A stretch of 51,817 nucleotides of DNA from Ilumatobacteraceae bacterium. GTDB lineage: Bacteria > Actinomycetota > Acidimicrobiia > Acidimicrobiales > Ilumatobacteraceae. Of this stretch, positions 18,182-25,626 are shown in pieces (position 1 is the stretch's first letter; the number at the start of each line of letters is the position of its first letter). The notes beneath the pieces are model-generated. The model made no database searches. It was given only the letters and a program-made list of their open reading frames with translations, and had not been told where the DNA came from. The stretch is from positions 1-51,817 of the forward strand of contig JALRBT010000004.1 of NCBI GenBank assembly GCA_023262255.1, written 5' to 3'. A program made the position numbers and the translations under genes.

Positions 18182-19228
18182 CTACTTCTTCTTGAAACCC
18201 TTCGGGCATTTCGCGCCGGATACCCTCCGCACGACCTTGCCCTTCACGCAGGTGGTCATCTTCTTCGATGCCTTCTTGACCGTCGAGTTCTTGCCGGATG
18301 GCTTGGAAGTAATGCCGACGTCACCACCATTGGAGGTGTCCCGAATTCGAATGGTTCCGCGTTTGATCGTGTAGGTCACATCCCCGAGCACACCGGGGGT
18401 GGCGGTTGCGTAGTACACCCGATACACGTTCGGTGACACCTCGTATCCGGTCGGGTCCAAACGACGTAGATCAGACCCCGAACCAGAGAGGCGCTGTGGA
18501 GCGGACCACACGAGCCCGTCCAGCGAGGTGGATGTGTAGAGCCTCTGGACACGATCACCACACCCCGGTCCGTCGGCGAGCACTATCAGCCAGTCACCGT
18601 TCTTTGCACGCAGAATCTCCGGATCGACGGCGATTCCGTTCTCGAGTCGCCAGCCTGGCTCTTTGGTGAAGGTGATGCCGTCGGACGAGATGTAGCTCGC
18701 GAGTTTCTCGGTGCAGTTGCCTTCGACGGGGGACTCGACGACGTACAGCCTGATGCGCCCGTCCGGAGTGACCACCGCATCGGGAACCCCCCAGGCTTTC
18801 GTGTTCTGGGAGACGGTCAATTCAGGATTCGCCACCGTCGACGTTCCGACCGCAGTACACGCCGATGAGGTGCACGGTGCAGAAGCAACCGACTTCGTCG
18901 GTGCACCAGGTGTGATTTCCACGAAGTACGCCCGTCGAGTGCCGTCGGGCAGGGTAATGGCGGTGAAGTCGCTGCCGAGACGTCCGCTGACGGGAACACT
19001 CGTGCAACTTCCCGCGTCCGAACAGTCGGCGACCGCGGTTCCGGAGAGTCCGCCCGGATACCACAGCCGATCCACGTTTCCGGTGCGCTCCACGTGTGGT
19101 GACACGCCGGTGAGTCCGAGCGACGTCGAGTCCTCCTTCAATTCCCACTCCACCACCGCCTGGGCCGACGATGCCGGCACGGCCGCGAGAAGCAGAACGA
19201 CAACCGAAAGAAATCTGACGTTGCGCAT
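18182..19228 (-). CDS. Secreted beta-propeller (glycosidase/sialidase-like) protein with CVKGK...CPKGFKKK tail
   Basis: Protein of 348 residues. A signal peptide (MRNVRFLSVVVLLLAAVPASSA) is followed by repeated propeller-type blades: PDGTRRAYFVE, PDAVVTPDGRIRLYVVES, ISSDGITFTKEPGWRLENG, AVDPEILRAKNGDWLIVLAD, STSLDGLVWSAPQRLS. Such blades resemble five-bladed glycosyl hydrolases or bacterial sialidase/Asp-box folds, but I see no clear catalytic residues. The last ~30 residues are Lys-rich and end MTTCVKGKVVRRVSGAKCPKGFKKK in pieces (two cysteines, terminal KKK), like tails seen on many secreted proteins of freshwater and marine actinobacteria. ATG 19228 follows a TACGGT -10 box by 6 nt. Confidence 0.7.
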   Translation of the reverse strand: MRNVRFLSVVVLLLAAVPASSAQAVVEWELKEDSTSLGLTGVSPHVERTGNVDRLWYPGGLSGTAVADCSDAGSCTSVPVSGRLGSDFTAITLPDGTRRAYFVEITPGAPTKSVASAPCTSSACTAVGTSTVANPELTVSQNTKAWGVPDAVVTPDGRIRLYVVESPVEGNCTEKLASYISSDGITFTKEPGWRLENGIAVDPEILRAKNGDWLIVLADGPGCGDRVQRLYTSTSLDGLVWSAPQRLSGSGSDLRRLDPTGYEVSPNVYRVYYATATPGVLGDVTYTIKRGTIRIRDTSNGGDVGITSKPSGKNSTVKKASKKMTTCVKGKVVRRVSGAKCPKGFKKK

Positions 19229-19234
19229 ATCGTT

Positions 19235-19240
19235 ACCGTA
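19235..19240 (-). promoter_or_regulatory. -10 box of the propeller-M23 pair (leaderless)
   Basis: TACGGT on the minus strand, six nucleotides, then ATG at 19228. This supports ATG 19228 as the start rather than the upstream ATG at 19249. Confidence 0.5.
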
Positions 19241-19267
19241 GTATGCCATGGGAAACGCGGTGTTCGG

Positions 19268-19633
19268 ATGACTGAGACGACGGATGAACGCGATCAATTG
19301 ATTGCCGACCTCCTCGAGGAGGCACACGGCCTGCGAATGAAGTACGAGGAATTCAGCCAATACACGGAGTCGAAGGTGGCCGAATTCGTCATTGCTCGAA
19401 AGGAACTTACCCAGGAGCGTGACAGTGCCGTGCATCACCTATCACTCGCTCAACAAGACCTCCAGGTGCTACGCCAGAGACAGGACCAGCTGCAAGCACA
19501 GATGATTCAGATCAACTCGCGTATCGACAAGCTGACCAAGCAACGCGACCGTGCTCGTGAGCGAGTAGCCGTGCTGGAAGCGTCGCGCGCATTTCGAATT
19601 GCGGCTCAGCTTCGAAAGTTATTGGGCCGCTAG
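19268..19633 (+). CDS. Small coiled-coil protein
   Basis: Hydrophilic protein of 121 residues with heptad-like spacing over almost its whole length (ERDQLIADLLEEAH, RKELTQERDSAVHHL, QDLQVLRQRQDQLQ, QMIQINSRIDKLTKQR). It has no signal peptide or membrane segment. The end, SRAFRIAAQLRKLLGR, resembles the short amphipathic tails that follow coiled coils in some glycosyltransferase-associated proteins. It starts 39 bp from the divergent propeller gene and its last 15 bp overlap the end of the convergent esterase gene. I do not recognise a named family. Confidence 0.6.
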   Translation: MTETTDERDQLIADLLEEAHGLRMKYEEFSQYTESKVAEFVIARKELTQERDSAVHHLSLAQQDLQVLRQRQDQLQAQMIQINSRIDKLTKQRDRARERVAVLEASRAFRIAAQLRKLLGR

Positions 19634-20494
19634 AAACTCCGCGAAAAGTGCGGTCCAGTCGGGTTGCCAGTCGTGCGTCCACGCAGGATTGCTGACGAGT
19701 TTGGCAACGCCAGTTCCGTTGCGCATGAAGACGTCGACGGACTGCCGGGCGCTCGGAAACACGATTCCAGCAATATCGCCACCAAGGAGTGGAACTACGG
19801 TGTCCAGTTCGCCATGCACGTGGAGCGCCGACACGGATTGCGTCGGTGAGCACGAGTCGATCATCATCGCGCCGGCTGCCACACCTATGGCGGTGATACG
19901 GGTCGAGAGCTCGCAAGCCAATCGATACGCCATCATGCCGCCATTGGAGTGACCGACCACCCATACACGCTCGGGGTCGACGTCGTACTCCATGGTTAAC
20001 GCGTCGATGAGTTGATCGAAGAAGGCAACGTCGTCGACGAGATCGAAGGTGGAAAACGGGCAACATCCCCCGGCGTTCCACGACTGAGGTAGCCCGGATT
20101 CTGCACCGGTACCGTTCGGATACACCACAACGGGGTAAAGGTCGTAGCGATCGGCGAATGTCTGGTCGATTTCAGAGGACTCACTCATCATGGCGGCCGT
20201 TCCGCCAAAGCCATGCAGGACGAAGAGAAGAGGAGCAGGTTCCCCGTTGGAGAAATCGACTATCCGGTACGACCGAATACGCCCATCAGCGGTCGTGATC
20301 GACTCGAATCCCGGTGGCACGACACTTGCCACGCTTGGCTCCGCTACCGGAGACGGTTCAGCGGTGGTCGTTGAAACGACACCCTTGGTGTTGTCGACCA
20401 GGGCACCGTCGGCATTGCGATTGTCCGTCGTTGAAGTGCATCCGGCCAGCGCAATTAGCGCGATGCTTGTAAACAGAACCTCGAATCGCCGCAT
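19619..20494 (-). CDS. PHB depolymerase/LpqC-like esterase lipoprotein
   Basis: Lipoprotein of 291 residues (lipobox LAGC, Cys19, then a Ser/Thr-rich linker to ~60). The alpha/beta-hydrolase domain carries the oxyanion HGFGG, the nucleophile elbow GHSNGGMM, the CCPF disulfide-type block and HGELDTVVP with the catalytic Asp. The stretch after FPSARQSVDVFMRNG is shorter than in typical LpqC/feruloyl-esterase relatives: it goes straight to WTHDWQPDW, where the histidine probably completes the triad, with no GGHxWP motif. ATG 20494 follows a TAGTTT -10 box by 8 nt. It probably hydrolyses a secreted or environmental ester. Confidence 0.8.
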   Translation of the reverse strand: MRRFEVLFTSIALIALAGCTSTTDNRNADGALVDNTKGVVSTTTAEPSPVAEPSVASVVPPGFESITTADGRIRSYRIVDFSNGEPAPLLFVLHGFGGTAAMMSESSEIDQTFADRYDLYPVVVYPNGTGAESGLPQSWNAGGCCPFSTFDLVDDVAFFDQLIDALTMEYDVDPERVWVVGHSNGGMMAYRLACELSTRITAIGVAAGAMMIDSCSPTQSVSALHVHGELDTVVPLLGGDIAGIVFPSARQSVDVFMRNGTGVAKLVSNPAWTHDWQPDWTALFAEFLAAQ

Positions 20495-20502
20495 CGGCCA
20501 TC

Positions 20503-20508
20503 AAACTA
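20503..20508 (-). promoter_or_regulatory. -10 box of the esterase gene (leaderless)
   Basis: TAGTTT on the minus strand, 8 nt, then the ATG at 20494. Confidence 0.4.
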
Positions 20509-20580
20509 CAGTCGCAGTCCGACGTGCAATCGTGCGACATGCAATCAACTGGGACGGCCGAGTGCGATTTGGCACTTCGG

Positions 20581-20586
20581 TAGTGT
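20581..20586 (+). promoter_or_regulatory. -10 box of the alkyl sulfatase gene (leaderless)
   Basis: TAGTGT, then six nucleotides, then the GTG at 20593. It fixes GTG 20593 as the start. Confidence 0.5.
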
Positions 20587-20592
20587 CCGAGC

Positions 20593-22521
20593 GTGACCTT
20601 GTCGGACAGCGCAGCCCCACAGCCAAAAGACGCCTCACCCCATACCGTTGCGGCCAACCGCCGAGCGGCACAACGCACACCCGACCCTTCCGACCTCGAG
20701 CGAGTTCGGCGTGGACACATCGCGTCGTTGTCGTCATCCACCATCGATTCGCCGGAAGGTCGCGTGGTATTCAACGTCGGCGCCTACGAGTTTCTGAGGA
20801 ATGGGGACGCTGCGCCGGACACGGTGAATCCCAATCTCTGGCGACACGCAGTGCTGAACGCGCATCACGGATTGTTCAACGTCATCGATGGCGTGTGGCA
20901 GGTGCGTGGATACGACATCTCCAACATCACCTTCATTCGTGGTGCCACCGGTTGGATCGTGGTCGATCCATTGACGACGGAGTTCACTGCTCGCGCCGCC
21001 CTAGAACTCATCAATCTGCACGTGGAGACGAGACTCGTTACCGCGGTGATCTACACCCACTCACACGCCGACCACTTCGGTGGTGTGTTGGGTGTTACCT
21101 CGCGTGAGGATGTCGACGCGGGACGATGTCGCGTCATCGCCCCGGAACACTTCCTGCGCGAAACCGTCGGGGAGAACGTGATTGCGGGCCCGGCCATGGT
21201 GCGTCGCGCCACGTACCAGTTCGGACCGTTGTTGCCCCCGGGGCCCCGTGGACACGTGGACTGTGGTCTCGGCACCGCCGTGCCAATCAGCCCACCAACG
21301 TTGCTGGCTCCGTCGGAGGAGATCACCGCAACGGGACAAGAACTTCTGGTGGACGGAGTCCGGGTGATCTTTCAGCTCACTCCGGAAACCGAAGCGCCGG
21401 CCGAGATGAACTTCTACTTCCCGGACCTCAAGGCGCTTTGCATGGCGGAGAACTGCTCGCACACAATGCACAACCTGGTGCCGATTCGCGGTGCACTGGT
21501 TCGAAACGCACTTAATTGGTCGAAGTACATCAACGAGAGCCTGCAGATGTTCGGCGAACGTGCCGAGGTGCTGTTTGCATCGCACAACTGGCCGAGATGG
21601 GGTGGAGACGATCTTCGGGAGTTCTTGACACTGCAACGCGACTTGTACAAATGGATCCACGACCAGACGATGCGGCACGCGAATCTCGGACTCACTCCCT
21701 TGGAAATTGCGGAAACACTCCAGCTACCCGACGAATTCCTCGCTCATGAACACACACGCGGGTTCTACGGTGATCTCGTCCACAATGCGAAGGCCGTGTA
21801 TCAGCGTTACTTGAGCTGGTACGACGGCAATCCTGCGAATCTGCACAAACTGCCACCAACGGAGGTTGGACGTCGATACGTCGCGCTTGCCGGCGGCGCG
21901 GAAGCCCTCCTCGCGCATGCGCGGGAAGCGTTCGAACGCGGTGACTATCGCTGGGTGGCGGAGTTGGTGAATCACCTCGTGTTTGCCGACCCGACAAACG
22001 AAACCGCGCGAAACCTGCAAGCAGATGCGCTCGAGCAGTTGGCGTACCAAGCGGAGTCATCCACGTTCCGAAATGCGTATTTGATGGGCGCACAAGAACT
22101 TCGCAAGGGGCCGCCGTCGAACCCCAATTCCAACGTCCGTGCACGCGGCGTGCTGCGCGAGATGACCATCGAACAGGTCTTCGACGCGCTGGCGGTTCGC
22201 ACGATGTCCGAGCAATTGGGTGGCGTCGCACTCGCAATCAACTGGGTCTTCACGGACCTGCGCAATTCACCCGACGAGCGTTGGACACTTGGCGTGTCGA
22301 ACCGCACCATCTACTCGACTCGTGGTACTCACCAAGAGGATGCGCTCGCGACGGTTACCATCTCTCGGTCGACGTTGCTGGATGTGATCGGTCAGGAGAC
22401 CACGTTCGTCGACGCGATGAAAGCCGGAAAAGCCTCGATTGATGGCGATGCCGGGGCGCTGCTTACCGTGTTCGGCAACCTCGACAAGTTTTCGATGGGG
22501 TTCGCAATCGTCGAGCCGTAA
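20593..22521 (+). CDS. Alkyl sulfatase (SdsA1/BDS1-type metallo-beta-lactamase fold)
   Basis: Enzyme of 642 residues that removes sulfate from primary or secondary alkyl sulfates. The domain order is that of SdsA1: an N-terminal metallo-beta-lactamase domain with the zinc motif THSHADHFGG and the later ligands in MAENCSHTMHN and FASHNWPRWG, a helical dimerisation domain (~400-510, DLVHNAKAVYQRYLSWYDGNP, AEALLAHAREAFERGDYRWVAEL), and a C-terminal SCP2-like domain (ALAINWVFTDL ... DGDAGALLTVFGNLDKF). There is no evident signal peptide, unlike SdsA1, so it may act in the cytoplasm. It opens the way to using alkyl sulfates as a sulfur or carbon source. Confidence 0.92.
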   Translation: MTLSDSAAPQPKDASPHTVAANRRAAQRTPDPSDLERVRRGHIASLSSSTIDSPEGRVVFNVGAYEFLRNGDAAPDTVNPNLWRHAVLNAHHGLFNVIDGVWQVRGYDISNITFIRGATGWIVVDPLTTEFTARAALELINLHVETRLVTAVIYTHSHADHFGGVLGVTSREDVDAGRCRVIAPEHFLRETVGENVIAGPAMVRRATYQFGPLLPPGPRGHVDCGLGTAVPISPPTLLAPSEEITATGQELLVDGVRVIFQLTPETEAPAEMNFYFPDLKALCMAENCSHTMHNLVPIRGALVRNALNWSKYINESLQMFGERAEVLFASHNWPRWGGDDLREFLTLQRDLYKWIHDQTMRHANLGLTPLEIAETLQLPDEFLAHEHTRGFYGDLVHNAKAVYQRYLSWYDGNPANLHKLPPTEVGRRYVALAGGAEALLAHAREAFERGDYRWVAELVNHLVFADPTNETARNLQADALEQLAYQAESSTFRNAYLMGAQELRKGPPSNPNSNVRARGVLREMTIEQVFDALAVRTMSEQLGGVALAINWVFTDLRNSPDERWTLGVSNRTIYSTRGTHQEDALATVTISRSTLLDVIGQETTFVDAMKAGKASIDGDAGALLTVFGNLDKFSMGFAIVEP

Positions 22522-22556
22522 CGACGGACCGACGATCCGTGCATCGAACCGTAACG

Positions 22557-23651
22557 TCAGGGTCGGATTGCGTAGAACGCATTCACTGAGTGTTCAACGT
22601 CCAAGCGTTCAAACCTGGTGAAGCCAGCGGTGCGTGCCATGGACTCCGCGGTCATTTCCGATAGCCCGAGCGTGCCGAGACCGGCTCCATCGGGTGTGGA
22701 GAGTGCCGACGACATGCACGACAACACGCTGATGCCGTACATCAACGACGCCATTGGGTTCTTCTCGGCGTTCATCGCAAACGTGTCGTGTGCCTTGATG
22801 TCCACCAACAGCCACACACCGTCGTCGTGAAGTGATGCACGAATCGCCTTCATCACCGCGAGTGGGTGTGTCATGTCGTGGATGCAGTCGAAGGTGGTCA
22901 CGAAGTGCAGGCTGTTGTCCGTGGGGAGGGGTTCCACCTGTGGATCGGCAAAACGTGCGTTGGTGAGACCCGAGGCCGCAAGCCGTTCGTTGGCTCGTTC
23001 GAGCGCATAGTGCGAGATGTCGTAGCCAACGATGTTGGACGCCGGAAACTCCTTCGCCATGCGCAGCACCGCACCACCGGCACCGCAGCCAACATCGGCC
23101 ACGTTGGCGCCCGCACGCAACACTTCCAAGACCCCCACTGCCGGCAGCACGACGGGGATCAGATTGGCGTTGTTCCATGGTTCGAAGCTGCGTTCGATTC
23201 CCACAGCGCCATCCGGCCCGTGACTGTCGTAGTTGAAACCGATGCCCGTACGGAACGATTCGGGCATTCGCTTGAGCGACTCCATGGTTTGCGGCAGTCG
23301 GTGGAACATGCCCATGCCGAAGGCGGGGTGCGACTCGTCGGCAAGTACCGCCGCTTGCTCGGGTGAGAGAAAGAACGTGTCGTCGTTGAGTTGTGGCGGT
23401 TGCGAGGGTTGCGAGGAAACATTGATGAGCTTTGCCGCGGCCTGGTTGTACGCCCACTCGCGCACCCATCGTTCCTTCAGCCCGGTTGCTGCGGACAGTT
23501 GTGTCGTGGTGAGCGGTTGGTCGGCCGCTGCGAGCGCGCGGTACAAGCCGAGTTGATCGCCCAGGTGCACCATGCCCGAGGTAACCGCACCCTCCAGTTT
23601 CGTGAAGAGAAGAAAGGAGAAGAACTTGAGCTTGTCCGGGTTGATGGTCAC
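22557..23651 (-). CDS. Class I SAM-dependent methyltransferase with N-terminal winged helix
   Basis: Protein of 364 residues. The first ~90 residues form a winged-helix dimerisation region (LGDQLGLYRALAAADQPLTTTQLSAATGLKERWVREW, in pieces). The SAM-binding domain follows with motif I VADVGCGAGGAVLRMA, acidic loop GYDISHYALERA and FDCIHDMTHPLAVMKAI. This layout is shared by O- and small-molecule methyltransferases such as the mycobacterial Rv2258c group. It starts 9 bp after the indoleamine dioxygenase gene, so a product of that enzyme (a kynurenine-type amine or acid) is a possible substrate; this is inference. Confidence 0.88.
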   Translation of the reverse strand: MTINPDKLKFFSFLLFTKLEGAVTSGMVHLGDQLGLYRALAAADQPLTTTQLSAATGLKERWVREWAYNQAAAKLINVSSQPSQPPQLNDDTFFLSPEQAAVLADESHPAFGMGMFHRLPQTMESLKRMPESFRTGIGFNYDSHGPDGAVGIERSFEPWNNANLIPVVLPAVGVLEVLRAGANVADVGCGAGGAVLRMAKEFPASNIVGYDISHYALERANERLAASGLTNARFADPQVEPLPTDNSLHFVTTFDCIHDMTHPLAVMKAIRASLHDDGVWLLVDIKAHDTFAMNAEKNPMASLMYGISVLSCMSSALSTPDGAGLGTLGLSEMTAESMARTAGFTRFERLDVEHSVNAFYAIRP

Positions 23652-23660
23652 TTCGCAAAA

Positions 23661-24827
23661 CTAGGCGATGGTTTGACTGCGCGTTTCATCGCGATGTTTG
23701 CGAAGATATGGAATGAACGGCGTGCCGCCGGTGCCAACGGCCGATGGGTTGCCCGGGGTCTTCTGGGCCTGGGCGAAGATGTAGGTGCTTGCGTATTGCA
23801 GGTGCATCGCCCGAAAATCGGCCACGAGATCCACCGATTGATTGAACAACTTCGTGGTACCTGCCCGTCCTGCAGACGCGACGAAGTTACGAATGCTCGG
23901 GCCGTTCTCGACGGCTTCGATGAATTTCACGTGGGCCGGCGGCATGTAGGTGCGCATTTCCATGAGGTACTCACGCAGTTCGTCACGCTCGTGTTCGATA
24001 CCGAGCGCCCCGTCGAGTGCCGGCACGATGGCGCTCTGGGCGCCCGTTTCTCCCCGGTACGTCATGCCCCTGCCACCCAGTTCGCTGACCCCTTCATAGA
24101 CCACGCCGCTGGGCAGTGCCGGGTTGTTCTTCCAGCCGAAAATGTAGGGACGCACGCGGTGGAAATACACGTATGGATCGCATTTCTCCGGCATCCGCGC
24201 GAGCACGTCGTACATCGATTGGATTCCGTCCCGGAGTTCGCGAAGCGCGGCATCGAGTTTGTCGGCATCGTTCGCGACCACGGCGTGCTGGGCGTCTTCT
24301 ATCGCCTGGAGTGCGCGTCCAGCCTTCTTTTCGATGTCGATGTGGATGAGAATGAACCATTCCTCGTCCTGGCCGCCGAGAAAGCACTGCAAGAGGGCGA
24401 TGTTTCCGCACTCGATCGGGCCGGACGAGTCGAGACGACGCCAGTTGTCGATGGAGTAACTGGAGTAACTGAGAATCGGTGGACGACCGACCAGTTGCCC
24501 GACGGCATACCACGGTTGGGCGAGTACCGCCGGAAGCGTGTGGGCGGCCGTGGTATCGCACCATTGGTATGCCTGACCGATGTAGCTGAGCGCGAGCATG
24601 GCTCGACGAATCTCACCTTCTCCGGAGAGCGCCTGCACGTTGAACGGCGGCATGGCACGTACGCGCTCACGAAACCCCGAACCCATGAGCTGCTTCGGTA
24701 GGTCGGATGCAAGGGCGTCCCACTCCGCATTTTCCGTGCCGAGATGTGCGACGGGGTCCACCGTCTGCATGTAACCGAATTCCTTGGTGATGCCGAAATC
24801 GGCGATTCGTACCGGCGCGTTGCTCAT
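23661..24827 (-). CDS. Indoleamine 2,3-dioxygenase family heme protein
   Basis: Protein of 388 residues of the IDO/PrnB-like heme dioxygenase family. Seen: PPILSYSSYSIDNW, the family block FHRVRPYIFGWKNNP, ELGGRGMTYRGETGAQS, and FRAMHLQYASTYI with the proximal heme histidine at position 342; the end block GTGGTPFIPYLRKHRD is also standard. IDO enzymes open the pyrrole ring of tryptophan to N-formylkynurenine. The ATG at 24827 has GGGAGGGG about 9 nt upstream. It lies 37 bp after the SDR gene of the catabolic cluster and 9 bp before the methyltransferase. No kynureninase or formamidase is nearby, so the substrate may not be tryptophan itself. Confidence 0.9.
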   Translation of the reverse strand: MSNAPVRIADFGITKEFGYMQTVDPVAHLGTENAEWDALASDLPKQLMGSGFRERVRAMPPFNVQALSGEGEIRRAMLALSYIGQAYQWCDTTAAHTLPAVLAQPWYAVGQLVGRPPILSYSSYSIDNWRRLDSSGPIECGNIALLQCFLGGQDEEWFILIHIDIEKKAGRALQAIEDAQHAVVANDADKLDAALRELRDGIQSMYDVLARMPEKCDPYVYFHRVRPYIFGWKNNPALPSGVVYEGVSELGGRGMTYRGETGAQSAIVPALDGALGIEHERDELREYLMEMRTYMPPAHVKFIEAVENGPSIRNFVASAGRAGTTKLFNQSVDLVADFRAMHLQYASTYIFAQAQKTPGNPSAVGTGGTPFIPYLRKHRDETRSQTIA

Positions 24828-24864
24828 AGCGATGCCCCTCCCAGAGCCAATATCAAACGGTAGT

Positions 24865-25626
24865 TCACACGGTGCGGGGGAAGATACCCGCCGAAAGCCC
24901 GAAGTCGATCGACAAATTGGCACCGGTAATTGGTGCAGCTGCGGGCTGGGCCAAGAACCAGATCAACTCCGCAACTTCCTGGGGGGTGATGAAGCGGGCG
25001 TGGTCGCGTTGCGGATAGCCCGCAAGTAGTTGCTCGTAATACGTCTGTTCACCGATACCGGAGTTGCGCGCTTGACCCTGCAGCATCGGAGTGTCGACGT
25101 CACCTGGACATACCGCATTCACGCGCACGCCACGTGGGGCAAGTTCGAGTGCCAGTGCCTTAGTGAAGAGCGATACCCCGCCTTTGGAGGCACAATACGC
25201 AGCGGCGCCGGAGTTGCCCTGAATTCCAGCGTCGCTCGACAAGTTGATGATGCACCCACGCGATCTCGACAGGTGGGGAATCGCCGCCGCGCTGATGAAG
25301 TACGTTCCCTTCAAGTTCACGTCGATGACACGATCGAACTCTTCTTCTGTCGTCTCGACCGTATCGCCCTCGTGCCAGACTCCGGCAGCGTTGACCACCA
25401 CGTCGAGTCGCCCGAGTGACTTTACGACAGATTCCATCGCTTTCCGGCAATCAGCGACATTTCGAACATCTGTAACCACTGCATAGTCGCACGCGACTAC
25501 GGACACATCAAGATCGATATTTGCAGTGCGCCATCCACCCAAACTGAAGCGAGCGATGGTCGCAGAACCAACTCCTCCCGAACCACCTGTCACGAGTACT
25601 ACGGGCGACGGTGCCTCAATCAACAC
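24865..25626 (-). CDS. SDR-family NAD(P)-dependent oxidoreductase
   Basis: Classical short-chain dehydrogenase of 253 residues: cofactor motif VTGGSGGVGSAT, VNAAGVWHEG (NAAG), INLSSDAG (catalytic Ser), YCASKGG (Tyr-x3-Lys) and VCPGDVDTPM. The frame is open upstream through the amidase end, but the GTG at 25626 overlaps the amidase stop by 7 bp and starts immediately before the first beta-strand, giving a standard SDR length. It is the last gene of the ABC-ALDH-SDR-amidase block. It probably oxidises or reduces an alcohol/carbonyl in the same pathway. Confidence 0.88.
   Translation of the reverse strand: MLIEAPSPVVLVTGGSGGVGSATIARFSLGGWRTANIDLDVSVVACDYAVVTDVRNVADCRKAMESVVKSLGRLDVVVNAAGVWHEGDTVETTEEEFDRVIDVNLKGTYFISAAAIPHLSRSRGCIINLSSDAGIQGNSGAAAYCASKGGVSLFTKALALELAPRGVRVNAVCPGDVDTPMLQGQARNSGIGEQTYYEQLLAGYPQRDHARFITPQEVAELIWFLAQPAAAPITGANLSIDFGLSAGIFPRTV

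Noticed and set aside
22609-23658. Long minus-strand frame over the methyltransferase gene
   Set aside because: Arg/His-rich shadow of the methyltransferase without motifs.
23391-24701. A 436-codon plus-strand frame antisense to the indoleamine dioxygenase
   Set aside because: No start signal or family match; the dioxygenase on the other strand has complete motifs.
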